From positions 186,001-250,000 of the forward strand of contig NZ_DRFV01000002.1 in assembly GCF_011050365.1 (NCBI RefSeq): DNA of 64,000 nucleotides, written 5' to 3'. The stretch is from Pseudohongiella sp. Lineage in GTDB: Bacteria > Pseudomonadota > Gammaproteobacteria > Pseudomonadales > Pseudohongiellaceae. The position numbers and the translations under genes were made by a program. The stretch's first letter is position 1, and every line of letters starts with the position of its first letter. The notes beneath the pieces were generated by a model that was not told where the DNA came from, ran no database searches, and saw only the letters and a program-made list of their open reading frames with translations. Below, piece by piece: positions 1 through 8,815 of this stretch.

Positions 1-745
1 CAGCGCCTATGAAGCGCTGGAAGCGATCACCGGCCAGCCGCATCCGAACATCGATGTATTGAGCGAAGATTTCCCGATTGAGGAAGCTGACGGCAGCATG
101 GAAACCTGGGTGAATGAAGCGCTGAACAACAACCCGCAGTTGCTCGCAGCCCGTTACAGTGTGGAAGCGCAGTCCCGGATCGCCAAGGCACGCAGCAGCG
201 AGCGCTGGCCCACGGTCAGTCTGCAGGGCGGCTACTCCAACAGCGAAACCAACAGCGGCCAGGGCACCGATGGCAGTCAGCGCGCGGTGGGTGCCATTGA
301 AGGTGTCAGCATCGGGGTGTCCGTCAGTATTCCGCTGTACACCGGTCATGCCCTGACCGCACGCCGTCAGCAGGCCGAATACGACCTGGTGGCGCAGCAG
401 GAACAGGCTAACCTGGTCCGCCGCACCACGACTCAGGATATCCGCAATGCTTACCGCAGCGTGAATACCGACGCGCTGGTGATTGCACAGCGACAGCAGG
501 CGATTGTGTCAGCCGAAGCGGCGCTGAACGCCATTGAAGCAGGTTACGAAGTCGGCACACGCAATATTGTTGATGTGTTGCAGGCGCGTCAGCAGCTGTT
601 CGGGGCGTTGCGCAACTATGCCGATGCGCGTTACAACTATGTGCTTGATACGCTTCAGCTTAAGCGTACTGCGGGGGTGCTGACGCCGCAGGACATCATC
701 GACCTGAACGAGTGGCTTGAGGCCGAATCGGCGACTGCGCAATAA
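1..745 (+). CDS. tolC: TolC-family outer membrane efflux channel, C-terminal part
   Basis: The reading frame is open from the window edge (in frame from base 2), so this is the 3' end of a longer gene. About 247 residues remain. They read as a TolC repeat: alpha-helical, Ala/Gln-rich, with the typical AYEALEAITGQ stretch, a beta segment (VSIGVSVSIPLYTG) and a terminal coiled helix ending in RYNYVLDTLQLKRTAGVL. TolC trimers form the outer-membrane and periplasmic duct for type I secretion and RND or ABC efflux. A TTG at base 59 is internal, not the start. The gene is followed by a large palindrome that probably ends transcription. Family assignment is firm; which pump it serves cannot be told from here. 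Confidence 0.88.
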   Translation, partial: SAYEALEAITGQPHPNIDVLSEDFPIEEADGSMETWVNEALNNNPQLLAARYSVEAQSRIAKARSSERWPTVSLQGGYSNSETNSGQGTDGSQRAVGAIEGVSIGVSVSIPLYTGHALTARRQQAEYDLVAQQEQANLVRRTTTQDIRNAYRSVNTDALVIAQRQQAIVSAEAALNAIEAGYEVGTRNIVDVLQARQQLFGALRNYADARYNYVLDTLQLKRTAGVLTPQDIIDLNEWLEAESATAQ

Positions 746-762
746 GCAGGTGACAGTTGGCC

Positions 763-892
763 GCAACTCAACAACGGGTCATGCGGATAACTGTAGTGGA
801 TCAAAAGCAAAGGGGGTGTGCAGAGCCGGGTCTGCACACCCCCTTTGCTTTTTTACGGGCTGGTGGCACGCATTGACCCGTTGTTGAGTTGC
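763..892. repeat. Nested inverted repeat (130 bp), possible MITE-like element or bidirectional terminator
   Basis: Outer arms 763-785 and 869-892 are inverted copies, with 18 bases (763-780 against 875-892) perfectly complementary. Inside them lies a perfect 22-bp stem, 803-824 against 831-852, with a 6-base loop and T/A runs at both ends. It sits between the convergent tolC and hemH genes. The inner hairpin looks like a strong bidirectional terminator. The outer arms are not needed for termination and look like terminal inverted repeats. I see no clear target-site duplication. Confidence 0.7.
803..854. terminator. Bidirectional rho-independent terminator between tolC and hemH
   Basis: A perfect 22-bp GC-rich stem (803-824/831-852) with loop GCCGGG is followed by a T run on the plus strand (849-854). 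The mirrored A run (803-806) gives a T run on the minus strand. It can therefore stop transcripts from both flanking convergent genes. Confidence 0.8.
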
Positions 893-938
893 AGTGATGC
901 ATCGGGGTTTGTCGCGCAACGCCTTGACAAAGCGCCTG

Positions 939-2018
939 CTACTTTTCAGCACCCTTGGCGCGGGCGCGCTCCTGGCGCTGCGGATCGGCCTGGGGTGTTT
1001 CCCAGCCGGACATGTGCAGTTGCACCAGATCAGCCAATGCGCTGATGTGTTCCGGCCGGTCATTGAGGGCGCTGATATATTCATAACGCTCACCACCGGC
1101 ATGCTCAAAGTACTCCCGGTTTTCCTCGCCGATTTCTTCGATGGTTTCCAGACAGTCGGCGGAGAAGCCCGGGCAGAACACCTGCACTGACTTGACGCCC
1201 TGCCCCGGCAATGCCTTCAGGGTTTCATCCGTGTAGGGCTTGAGCCACTCTTCGCGACCAAAGCGCGACTGGAAAGTGGTCATCCACTCGCCCTCTTTCA
1301 GCTCCAGTGCTTCTGCCAGCAGACGCGACGTCTTGTGGCACTCGCAGTGGTAGGGGTCGCCATTGAGCAGGTATTTTTTCGGCACGCCATGATAGGACAG
1401 CATCAGTTTGTCAGCGCGGCCGTGTTCCGCCCAGTGGGCCTTGATGCGCTCGGCTGCCGCCGCAATGAATGGCGCAAAGTCGTGGTAGTGATTAACAAAA
1501 CGCAGTTCCGGTAACAGACGGCGCTTGGTGAAATCGGCACTGATGGCGTCGAATGTGGACGCCGTGGTGGAAGCGGAGTACTGCGGGTACAAGGGCAACA
1601 CCAGCAGCTTGCGCACACCCTGTTGCATCATGTTCTCCAGCACTGACGGAATCGACGGATTGCCGTAACGCATGGCAAAGTCCACCACCAGTCCCTCATG
1701 ACCGCGCGACTGCAGTGCCTTTGCCAGTGCCCCCGCCTGGTGACGGGTATGAAACAGCAACGGTGAGCCTTCGTCGGTAAACACGGTGGCATAGGATTTC
1801 GCCGAGCGCCGCGGGCGGATATTAAGAATCACGCCGTTCAGGATCAGCCACCATATTGGCCTGGGCACTTCCACCACGCGCGGGTCCCAGAGAAACTGTT
1901 TCAGATAACGGTGCAGCGCCGACGGCGTTGGCGCGTCAGGTGTCCCCAGATTGGTGATCAACACCCCTATGCGGTCTTGCTGGGCATGGGTAAAACCGGG
2001 ACTGCCTTGAAATTTCAT
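939..2018 (-). CDS. hemH: Ferrochelatase
   Basis: This 359-residue protein has the normal length for bacterial ferrochelatase, which inserts ferrous iron into protoporphyrin IX in the last step of protoheme synthesis. Visible hallmarks are the N-terminal GVLITNLGTPDAP, the SYHGVPKKY segment with the catalytic histidine (about H210) and the conserved acidic segment ETIEEIGEEN (from about 291). Its ATG overlaps the stop codon of the upstream small membrane protein by 4 bases (ATGA), so translation is probably coupled. AGGA lies about 7 bases upstream. It is the last gene of a five-gene minus-strand run and ends before the palindrome at 763-892. Confidence 0.96.
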   Translation of the reverse strand: MKFQGSPGFTHAQQDRIGVLITNLGTPDAPTPSALHRYLKQFLWDPRVVEVPRPIWWLILNGVILNIRPRRSAKSYATVFTDEGSPLLFHTRHQAGALAKALQSRGHEGLVVDFAMRYGNPSIPSVLENMMQQGVRKLLVLPLYPQYSASTTASTFDAISADFTKRRLLPELRFVNHYHDFAPFIAAAAERIKAHWAEHGRADKLMLSYHGVPKKYLLNGDPYHCECHKTSRLLAEALELKEGEWMTTFQSRFGREEWLKPYTDETLKALPGQGVKSVQVFCPGFSADCLETIEEIGEENREYFEHAGGERYEYISALNDRPEHISALADLVQLHMSGWETPQADPQRQERARAKGAEK

Positions 2019-2497
2019 AATCGGTCCTGTGAATCTGTTGCTTCAGTGGTGGGGCTTTTGTCTGTGCTGTTTGTGTCTGTGCCGTTTGTGTCAGTGCTGT
2101 TGCCGGCCGCTGCGCGTGTGGCGAGACCGGCTCTGGCTCCCAGCACGCCGGCACCAAACTGTGGTGCCGACAGCAGCGTGACGAACAACATGGCCTGCAG
2201 CACAAAACTGGCATTGCCAAAAAATATTGATGAAAACACCTGACCCAGCATCATGCTCATGGTCCAGCGCCAGCTGTTGTGCGGGAACTTCCGCGCCAGC
2301 CAGTACACCATCGCGCACATCACCGGCCAGCCCAACACGAAATACGTCAGCGACGCCCAGGCCACCGGGTTGCCGCTGATAAAGGCAATGGCGCTGGCGA
2401 CGATAAACCCTGCCGCAAACGCCGTCATATGCACCTTGCTATCGCGCAGCAGCGGCGGTTTCGACGGCTGGTCAGGCCCCTGCTCTGGCTCCGTCAT
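2015..2497 (-). CDS. Small conserved inner-membrane protein, function unknown
   Basis: A 160-residue protein with a short charged N-terminus and about four hydrophobic segments (roughly residues 25-43, 46-67, 80-96 and 98-115). A hydrophilic tail follows, with an approximate five-residue repeat (S/G-T-D-T-N) near residues 133-146. I do not recognise a named family. It starts 3 bases after the metY stop and overlaps hemH by 4 bases, so it is translated within this operon. A role with HemH, for example at the membrane where heme is made, is only suggested by position. Confidence 0.7.
   Translation of the reverse strand: MTEPEQGPDQPSKPPLLRDSKVHMTAFAAGFIVASAIAFISGNPVAWASLTYFVLGWPVMCAMVYWLARKFPHNSWRWTMSMMLGQVFSSIFFGNASFVLQAMLFVTLLSAPQFGAGVLGARAGLATRAAAGNSTDTNGTDTNSTDKSPTTEATDSQDRL
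2057..2102. repeat. 15-bp coding tandem repeat (about 3 copies)
   Basis: About three imperfect copies of a 15-base unit like TTTGTGTCTGTGCCG lie inside the 3' end of the small membrane protein gene. They encode the (S/G)TDTN repeat in its tail. Such an in-frame repeat could vary in copy number between strains without breaking the frame. Confidence 0.6.
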
Positions 2498-2500
2498 GGC

Positions 2501-3778
2501 TCAGGCCGACACCTTGGCCAGTGCCTGATCGATATCCGCCAGGATGTCGTCAATGTGCTCAATACCCACAGAGATGCGCACCAGATCTTCACTGACACCG
2601 GCCCGCGCCAGTTCTGCCGGATTCAACTGCCGGTGCGTGGTGCTGGCCGGGTGACACGCCAAAGACTTGGCATCACCGATATTGACCAGGCGCAGAATCA
2701 TCTGCAGCGCGTCGATAAACTGCGCGCCGGCGGCAAGCCCCCCGTTAATACCAAAACTCAGGATGCCCGAGGCGCGGCCACCACAAATCTTCTGGCACAC
2801 CTCGCGGTAAGGACTGTCTTCCAGACCGGCATAATTGACCCACGCCACTTTCGGATGTTGCTGCAGGTGTTTTGCTACCGTCAGTGCATTTTCACAATGC
2901 CTGTCTATACGCAGACCGAGCGTTTCCAGACCTTGCAGAATCAGAAATGCGCTGTGCGCCGACAGCGCGGCACCGGTATTGCGCAACGGCACCACACGAC
3001 AACGGCCAATGTATGCGGCTTCGCCCAGTGCTTCGGTATACACCACGCCATGGTAAGACGGATCCGGCTCGTTCAGCATCGGGAAACGTTTTTTGTTGGC
3101 CACCCAGTCAAACTTGCCCGAATCAATGATGATGCCGCCGACCGTGGTGCCGTGACCACCAATATATTTGGTCAGCGAGTGCACCACGATATCGGCGCCG
3201 TGATCAAACACACGACACAGGTAAGGCGTGGCCACCGTGTTGTCCACAATCAGGGGCACGCCATGGCGATGCGCGATGTCGGCCAGGCGGCTGATATCCA
3301 CGACATTGCCCGCAGGGTTGCCGATCGATTCACAGAACACGGCTTTGGTATTGTCATCGATCAGTTTTTCCAGCTCGTCAAAGTCATCAAACGAGGCCAT
3401 GCGCACGTCGACACCCTGCGTCGGCAGGGTGTGCGCAAACAGGTTATACGTGCCCCCATAAAGCTGACTGGTGCTGACGATATTGTCGCCGGCGCGGGCG
3501 ATGCACTGAATCGCGTAGGTGATTGCGGCCATGCCCGAGGCCAGTGCCAGCGCGCCGATGCCACCTTCCATTTCTGCCAGGCGCTGTTCGAGCACAGCGT
3601 TGGTCGGGTTCATGATGCGGCTGTAGATATTACCCGGCACCTTCAGGTCGAACAGATCAGCACCATGCTGGGTATTGTCGAAGGTATAGGAGGTGGTCTG
3701 GTAGATGGGCACAGCGGCGGCCTTGGTGGTGGCTTCCGATTCGTAGCCATGATGCAAGGCAAGTGATTCGAGTTTCAT
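2501..3778 (-). CDS. metY: O-acetylhomoserine sulfhydrylase (MetY-type, PLP-dependent)
   Basis: At 425 residues this is the usual length for the O-acetylhomoserine aminocarboxypropyltransferase branch of the Cys/Met metabolism PLP enzymes. These make homocysteine from O-acetylhomoserine and sulfide. The PLP lysine lies in SLTKYIGGHG (about K204). The active-site entries YSRIMNPTN (53-60) and SQLYGGTYNLF (104-114) are intact. GGGAG precedes the ATG, which overlaps the upstream GTPase stop by 4 bases. No SAM riboswitch is visible, and the gene has no intergenic leader of its own. The company of a GTPase and hemH is unusual for metY. Confidence 0.93.
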   Translation of the reverse strand: MKLESLALHHGYESEATTKAAAVPIYQTTSYTFDNTQHGADLFDLKVPGNIYSRIMNPTNAVLEQRLAEMEGGIGALALASGMAAITYAIQCIARAGDNIVSTSQLYGGTYNLFAHTLPTQGVDVRMASFDDFDELEKLIDDNTKAVFCESIGNPAGNVVDISRLADIAHRHGVPLIVDNTVATPYLCRVFDHGADIVVHSLTKYIGGHGTTVGGIIIDSGKFDWVANKKRFPMLNEPDPSYHGVVYTEALGEAAYIGRCRVVPLRNTGAALSAHSAFLILQGLETLGLRIDRHCENALTVAKHLQQHPKVAWVNYAGLEDSPYREVCQKICGGRASGILSFGINGGLAAGAQFIDALQMILRLVNIGDAKSLACHPASTTHRQLNPAELARAGVSEDLVRISVGIEHIDDILADIDQALAKVSA

Positions 3779-5229
3779 GTTATCTCCCTGGGTTTCTGAT
3801 TCGTGTTGTCTGTATTTGTTGTTGTGGTGGTTTGGGTCCTGGCTGCCAGAATAGTCACCAGTTCATCCAGCGCTGCCTGACGCCGGTCTTCGAAATCGAA
3901 CGATGGCTTGGCTGACACCCATTCCGGGTTGGCCCTTGCCTGACGCAAGGGCGCCGGTAAACGCTTACCGTCAAAAACGGTTTCCGCCGCATCAGCGGCG
4001 ATGATCTTGTGCTGCGCTCCGTGACCGCGCATCTCCAGTGCCTTCAGCAACTGGCATTGCCGGGCTGCCAGCGCGCGCAGAATATTGTCATCAATGCGCA
4101 GTATTTTTTCGCCGGAAATCAGGCCCATCAGATTGCTGCCGTAGTGCCGCAGGGTTTGCAGCCCCCCGCCCAGCAGGGCGCCGATGGCGGCCGCCACGCC
4201 CAGCGTGATACCGCCAACCAGCAGGTCTACGCCCACACCCGCAGCCGCGCCTGCTGCCGCCCCGCTGCCCACTTTCAGTCCCATTGCCTGCAGTGTGTAA
4301 GGATCAAACAGATCCTGCTGCCAGCGGCCTTCGACCAGGGGCAAGGCGGCGCTCTCGAGGTCATCCGGATAGAAGCGGTACAGGCTTAGCAGACGTTCTA
4401 CCCCGGCCTGCTCACGCGCGCGCACCCGATCATTGAGTTGCGACGACGCCTTGTCGAGCACAGTCGCGTCCAGCGAACTAACACGATGCTGCAAGGCGGC
4501 CACTTCGATCAGCATTTCGGCTATCAGCGTCAGCGCCGACTGATGGCGTTGCCGGGCATCCTCAGCGTGACTGGCAATCAGTGCATTCAGGGTATTGCTG
4601 TGTGCATCCAGCAAATTGGCGAGCTTGGTGTACAGTAAACGCTCACCATCCTGTGTCGGGGCGACGGTATCAAACCGCACAATGGCATGCAGCCCCAGAC
4701 CTGCCAGCGCATCGCGCCACTCGTCCTCGCGCGCGGCAGGATCAGCCACAAAATTGAGCAAGGGCAGCAGCGGCACACCGCACAGACGCAGAATTTCCAG
4801 TTCATCACGGTGCTTGGCGAGCACCGGATCGCGGGCGTCCAGCACGTAAAAGGCGGCGTCACTTTTCATCAGTTGCCGCAATACCTTGGCTTCCTGGTCA
4901 TAACGGTCTTGCGCCGGCGCGGACTCCAGGAACCGGCGAATACGCGTGCGGCCGTCCTCGTTGCCAGCCTTGCCCGCTTGTTCAATCAGCAATGCCAGCA
5001 GGTCAATGGGTTCTTCGATACCGGGCGTGTCATACAACTCCAGTAGCACCTTGCCATTGACCAGCAGGCGGGCTGCTTCCACATGACGGGTGGTACCCGG
5101 CCGGCCTGATACCTCACCAAAGCGGGCATCGCGCGTCAATGTGCGCAGCAGTGAGGTTTTACCGGTATTGGTATGACCGGCCACCGTCACCCGCAACGGC
5201 TCGGCAACAGCTTTCACGTCAATCGACAT
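3775..5229 (-). CDS. DUF3482-family membrane-associated GTPase
   Basis: A 484-residue GTPase. The P-loop GHTNTGKT is at residues 18-25, a switch I-type RPGTT near 43-47, and DTPG at 67-70. The G4 position reads LNFVAD (159-163), i.e. NxxD without the usual lysine. A glycine/alanine-rich hydrophobic hairpin at about 318-358 suggests membrane insertion. The family is commonly found beside a DUF2868 membrane protein, as here: its ATG shares one base with the DUF2868 stop (TGATG). The biochemical role of the pair is unknown to me. Membrane remodelling or transport control are possibilities from the domain layout only. Confidence 0.85.
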   Translation of the reverse strand: MSIDVKAVAEPLRVTVAGHTNTGKTSLLRTLTRDARFGEVSGRPGTTRHVEAARLLVNGKVLLELYDTPGIEEPIDLLALLIEQAGKAGNEDGRTRIRRFLESAPAQDRYDQEAKVLRQLMKSDAAFYVLDARDPVLAKHRDELEILRLCGVPLLPLLNFVADPAAREDEWRDALAGLGLHAIVRFDTVAPTQDGERLLYTKLANLLDAHSNTLNALIASHAEDARQRHQSALTLIAEMLIEVAALQHRVSSLDATVLDKASSQLNDRVRAREQAGVERLLSLYRFYPDDLESAALPLVEGRWQQDLFDPYTLQAMGLKVGSGAAAGAAAGVGVDLLVGGITLGVAAAIGALLGGGLQTLRHYGSNLMGLISGEKILRIDDNILRALAARQCQLLKALEMRGHGAQHKIIAADAAETVFDGKRLPAPLRQARANPEWVSAKPSFDFEDRRQAALDELVTILAARTQTTTTTNTDNTNQKPREIT

Positions 5230-6653
5230 CAGGATGCATCCCCCAGCCAGGCCAGTGCCTTGTCATTTTCGTCGAATAAGGTCTGTTCGGCGATGCCCAT
5301 CTCGAGCAGGGACTGACGCCAGATAGCGAGACGTTCGGCCGAAGCCTGATCAGCTCCCATCAGCCAGACTGCCACCGCGGAGGTCTGGCTGGCGGCCTCA
5401 GCCAGCCAGTGCAGACTGCCCCGATCCGGCGACTGCGCTGCAGAACAGGCCAGCAGCAGTTTTTGCGGCGGGTCGACGCTGAGTTGTTCCAGCACGTATT
5501 CGCGCTGCTGACGACTGTCCACCAAATGGGTTTGTACGCGGTCGGCCAGGCCTGCGGGCGGCCAGCGCAGATCACTGGCAATCTCCAGGCCGATCAGCAA
5601 TCTGGCTTCGCCGGCACGCCCCTTGCGCACCCGGCGCTTGAACGATGGCAGGGCAGCGGGGGCGGGATCGGTGACGCCGCCCTGCTCGCTGTCGGGCAGC
5701 AGCCGCGTGGCCAGCGCCACCCAGGCCAGCGAACTGGTCTGCAGACGGACGTTGCGCATTCCCAGCGCCAGACGAAGCCAGCATGCCACGGCAAGGAGCA
5801 GCCGGGGCAGGATGCCGTATACCAGGACGCAACCGGTCAGCCACGAAGCCCAGGCCCGGCGCGCCAGGTCGTCCTGCCCGGCGGTGATCAGGTCGGCCTG
5901 CGAGCCGCTGGCGACGATGGCGTCGGAGGCGGGCGCGGCAAATCCCAGCAGCCCGGGCAGAACACCCAACGCTTCGACCACGGCAACAAACACCGAAGTG
6001 GGCAGGATGGTGGTCTCCCATACAAACACGTAGCTGCGCAGCGCCAGCGCCAGCATCAGGCCGGTCATCACGCCGATCATGATGCACAACCAGCTCAGAT
6101 GGCTAACCACACTCAACCACCACCGGCTTAACCCGCCCTGCGCCATCAGGGTATTAAACGCCTGGGTTATTGCCGCGGCGCTGCTGTTATTCTGGAAACG
6201 TTTCTGAAAAGCGACGGTGATGGTATACCAGAGGCGACCCAGTGAACCGCCCTGGGCATTGACGCTGAAACTCAGCAGCCAGATCAGCAGGAGCAGAAGG
6301 TTGATACCCAGCAGGCTGCCCAGCGCCCAGATAACATTGACCGGGGACTGGCTGTCACCCAGCACCGCCAGGGCGGCGGTGAACCCGGTAAGCAGGCCGA
6401 AGACCAGCAGCGCCAGCAAGGCCCAGACAGCACTCTGCCGCCAGCGCCAGACCCGGTCCTCAAGCCCATCGCGTGCCGCGATAAACGCTGCCCACGCCAG
6501 AATCCGCTGCTCAGCGTCCCCTGCCAGGCTCCGGGCATGCCTTTCGGCCGCCTCGTCTCGTGTGTCCGCTCTGTCCCGCCTCACCGCTTCGGCGAGCCAG
6601 CGCTTGTTGAATTCCGACATCAATTGGTCTTTTGCTGGACGTTTGACTGACAT
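5229..6653 (-). CDS. DUF2868-family multi-pass membrane protein
   Basis: A 474-residue protein with a charged N-terminal helix and hydrophobic segments near residues 70-100, 105-130, 178-206, 215-240 and 272-300. A soluble C-terminal half follows that looks Rossmann-like (RLLIGLEIASDLRWPP, KLLLACSAAQSPDRG). It belongs to the DUF2868 family that pairs with DUF3482 GTPases. The ATG at 6653 is used here; an internal ATG at 6620 (MSEFNKRW) is an alternative, since neither has a strong ribosome site. It is the first gene of the five-gene minus-strand run and is divergent from the Mrp operon. Function is unknown. Confidence 0.82.
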   Translation of the reverse strand: MSVKRPAKDQLMSEFNKRWLAEAVRRDRADTRDEAAERHARSLAGDAEQRILAWAAFIAARDGLEDRVWRWRQSAVWALLALLVFGLLTGFTAALAVLGDSQSPVNVIWALGSLLGINLLLLLIWLLSFSVNAQGGSLGRLWYTITVAFQKRFQNNSSAAAITQAFNTLMAQGGLSRWWLSVVSHLSWLCIMIGVMTGLMLALALRSYVFVWETTILPTSVFVAVVEALGVLPGLLGFAAPASDAIVASGSQADLITAGQDDLARRAWASWLTGCVLVYGILPRLLLAVACWLRLALGMRNVRLQTSSLAWVALATRLLPDSEQGGVTDPAPAALPSFKRRVRKGRAGEARLLIGLEIASDLRWPPAGLADRVQTHLVDSRQQREYVLEQLSVDPPQKLLLACSAAQSPDRGSLHWLAEAASQTSAVAVWLMGADQASAERLAIWRQSLLEMGIAEQTLFDENDKALAWLGDAS

Positions 6654-6782
6654 TCTATCCGATACACGCCAGACACTGTAACTTTGTTAACATGGCTTGT
6701 CAGCACCCTGCCTTACCGGTACCTTCGCGGATACTGCTCCAGATATCAGGGGGGTCGCGAATCAGAAACAAAGGGAGTTTTT

Positions 6783-7280
6783 GTGGCAAGACCTGAATCC
6801 GGACATCAACGCCTGGTCACGGTGGCGGTGATGGGCACTACATATGCAGTGCTCTGGCTGGTGCTCAGCAATAACGAGGGCTGGGGCTTCGGCGTGGTTG
6901 TGATCGCGCTGGCGGTGATCTGTGCCTTGTCGACGGAACTGAAACTGCCCCGGATATCATGGCGTTACCTGCCCGGATTCGTGCTGTTTTTCCTCAGCCG
7001 CATGCTGGTGGGTGGCATCGATGTCGCCCGGCGCACCCTGGGACGCAAGCCCGATGTCGAGCCCGGCTGGGTAGAACACCGGCTGCAGGGGACCTCTGAA
7101 TCAGCACATCTGCTGCTGTCGGCGACTACCGGTCTGTTGCCCGGCACACTGGCTGCGCGTATCGACGGCGACATCATGCGAGTGCACTCGCTGGATACCC
7201 GCAGCGACTGGCAGCGCGATATTGGTCGCCTGGAAACCCACCTTGAGCGTTTATTCCCTCCCGGGGAGGCCGCATCATGA
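6783..7280 (+). CDS. mrpE: Mrp-type Na+/H+ antiporter subunit E
   Basis: A GTG at 6783 with AAGGGAG five bases upstream fits the family N-terminus better than the open frame extending back to 6684. The 165-residue product has two or three N-terminal membrane segments and the MrpE-type FVLFFLSRMLVGGIDVARRTL, followed by the cytosolic beta domain typical of MnhE/MrpE (GLLPGTLAARIDGD, MRVHSLD). MrpE is a small subunit of the multisubunit cation/proton antiporter in the inner membrane. It opens an eight-gene run in which each gene overlaps the next. Confidence 0.9.
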   Translation: MARPESGHQRLVTVAVMGTTYAVLWLVLSNNEGWGFGVVVIALAVICALSTELKLPRISWRYLPGFVLFFLSRMLVGGIDVARRTLGRKPDVEPGWVEHRLQGTSESAHLLLSATTGLLPGTLAARIDGDIMRVHSLDTRSDWQRDIGRLETHLERLFPPGEAAS

Positions 7281-7522
7281 TGTGGCTGACCAGCCTTATT
7301 CTGCTGACCGCGCTGGCCGGATTCTGGCGCATGGCTCACTCATCGAGCATCGCTGATCGCCTGCTGGGCCTGCAAATGCTGAGCAATACCGGCATCGCAT
7401 TCCTGTTGCTGCTGGCGCAGTGGCAGCACAACCCCATCTGGCGGGATGTTGCACTGGTGCTGGCGTTGCTGGCAGCGGTGATTACCATGGCGATGGTGCA
7501 GATGTTGAGGAGACGGGTATGA
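7277..7522 (+). CDS. mrpF: Mrp-type antiporter subunit F
   Basis: An 81-residue, three-helix membrane protein. It carries the MrpF signature IADRLLGLQMLSNTGIAFL and a basic C-terminus (RRRV). It starts inside the last codons of mrpE (ATGATG at 7277; 4-base overlap) and its stop overlaps the start of mrpG. Such overlaps mean the small subunits are made together in fixed ratio. The length is slightly short but normal for the family. Confidence 0.88.
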   Translation: MMWLTSLILLTALAGFWRMAHSSSIADRLLGLQMLSNTGIAFLLLLAQWQHNPIWRDVALVLALLAAVITMAMVQMLRRRV

Positions 7523-7857
7523 TCAACACCATCACCGACGTCCTGGGGTGGAGCTTCATGCTGGCCGGAAGCGCGTTTTTTGTTACCGCAGCGCTGGGCC
7601 TGTTGCGCTTTCCCGACCTCTACAGCCGTCTGCACGCAGTCACCAAAACCGATACCCTCGGCCTGGGTCTGCTGGCCCTGGGACTGGCGCTACTGGATCC
7701 GTCCTGGCGCAGCTGCCTGATATTGTTGCTGGTCTGGATGCTGGTAATGGCGTCAGGTGCCGTCAACTGTCAGCTGCTGGCACGCTTCAACCTGGAACAG
7801 GAAGAGGGTCGCCACGGCGGTGACGGGCACCAGACTGGAGAGTCCGATGACGCCTGA
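7519..7857 (+). CDS. mrpG: Mrp-type antiporter subunit G
   Basis: A 112-residue protein with three membrane segments and the MrpG core GLLRFPDLYSRLHAVTKTDTLG. This matches the family motif R(F/L)PD.Y.RLHA..K. The ATG at 7519 lies in ATGA overlapping the mrpF stop; the upstream open frame from 7420 is shadow. Its hydrophilic C-terminus (residues 92-112) overlaps the next gene by 11 bases. Confidence 0.9.
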   Translation: MINTITDVLGWSFMLAGSAFFVTAALGLLRFPDLYSRLHAVTKTDTLGLGLLALGLALLDPSWRSCLILLLVWMLVMASGAVNCQLLARFNLEQEEGRHGGDGHQTGESDDA

Positions 7858-8815
7858 GCTGCTGCCCGACCTGACCCTGAGCCTGCTGTTGCTGATCATG
7901 GCCTGGGGAGCCCTGTACGCGCCCCAGCGCTCCGATGCCATGACGCTGTTTATTGCCTTTGGCGTGGTGGTTGCCCTGATCTGGGCACGACTGGATGCCC
8001 CCGACCTGGCGCTGGCCGAAGCCGCCATCGGTGCCGGTCTTACCGGCGTACTGCTGATGCACGCCGCCCGCGCCCTGCCCGACGAACTGCATCAGGACTA
8101 CAGAACTGCCAGTTATTGGGGCGCGCTGGGGTTCACCGTGGTAGCCAGCCTGATGTTTCTTGTTCACTTGCTGTATGACGACTCCCTGTTCAATGCCGGC
8201 CTGCTGGACACTGAAAGCGACCTGACACCGCGCCTGCGCACACTGGCCGATGCCGCTGTGCCGGAAAGCGGCGTTGAACACCCGGTGACCGCTGTGCTGC
8301 TCAATTTCCGTGCCTGGGACACCCTGCTGGAACTTCTGGTATTGCTGTTTGCCCTCGGCGGTCTGCGGCAACTGTTCCCCTCCGGCCAGTCAGACGACAG
8401 CGCCACCACCGCAAGCTGGCCTGAAAGTATGACCCTGATGTCGGCCTGGACGCGGGTGCTGGCGCCATTACTGGTGGTCACCGGCGGCTACCTGTTGTGG
8501 CGCGGTTCCAGCGCGCCCGGTGGTGCCTTTCAGGCCGGCTCACTGCTGGCTGCTGCCGCCGTTATTCTGCGCCTGACCGGGCTGCTGCCTCCCCTGCGCT
8601 GGTCATCGCTATGGCTGCGCTTGTCGGTGGTGGCAGGGGCGTTGTTCTTCCTTGCCGTGGCTGCTGCCACCGCCATCTGGGGCGACGGCTGGCTGACCTA
8701 TCCCGGCGCCTACAGTGGCCTGCTCATTATCAGCATCGAGATCTTTGCCACCCTGTCCATCGCCATCACGCTGAGCCTGCTGGTCATTGGTGAACAGGAG
8801 GATCTGCGCTCATGA
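7847..8815 (+). CDS. Fused MrpA C-terminal domain (DUF4040/MbhD-MbhE) plus MrpB-like subunit
   Basis: A 322-residue membrane protein joining pieces that are separate in other systems. Residues 1-75 are DUF4040/MbhD-like (ALIWARLDAPDLALAEAAIGAG), as in the C-terminal part of MrpA. About residues 140-180 resemble MbhE (NFRAWDTLLELLVLL). The C-terminal half is MrpB-like (TRVLAPLLVVTGGYLLWRGSSAPGGAFQAG). Canonical Mrp operons carry the first two domains on a large NuoL-like MrpA and MrpB as its own gene. Here the NuoL-like part is elsewhere, three genes downstream. The start at 7847 overlaps mrpG. Confidence 0.82.
   Translation: MTPELLPDLTLSLLLLIMAWGALYAPQRSDAMTLFIAFGVVVALIWARLDAPDLALAEAAIGAGLTGVLLMHAARALPDELHQDYRTASYWGALGFTVVASLMFLVHLLYDDSLFNAGLLDTESDLTPRLRTLADAAVPESGVEHPVTAVLLNFRAWDTLLELLVLLFALGGLRQLFPSGQSDDSATTASWPESMTLMSAWTRVLAPLLVVTGGYLLWRGSSAPGGAFQAGSLLAAAAVILRLTGLLPPLRWSSLWLRLSVVAGALFFLAVAAATAIWGDGWLTYPGAYSGLLIISIEIFATLSIAITLSLLVIGEQEDLRS

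Noticed and set aside
2279..3766. 495-codon open frame on the plus strand
   Set aside because: It is the antisense shadow of metY; the composition is His/Arg/Gln-rich and has no recognisable motif.
2501..3778. SAM riboswitch upstream of metY
   Set aside because: The start overlaps the upstream gene by four bases, leaving no leader for a riboswitch.
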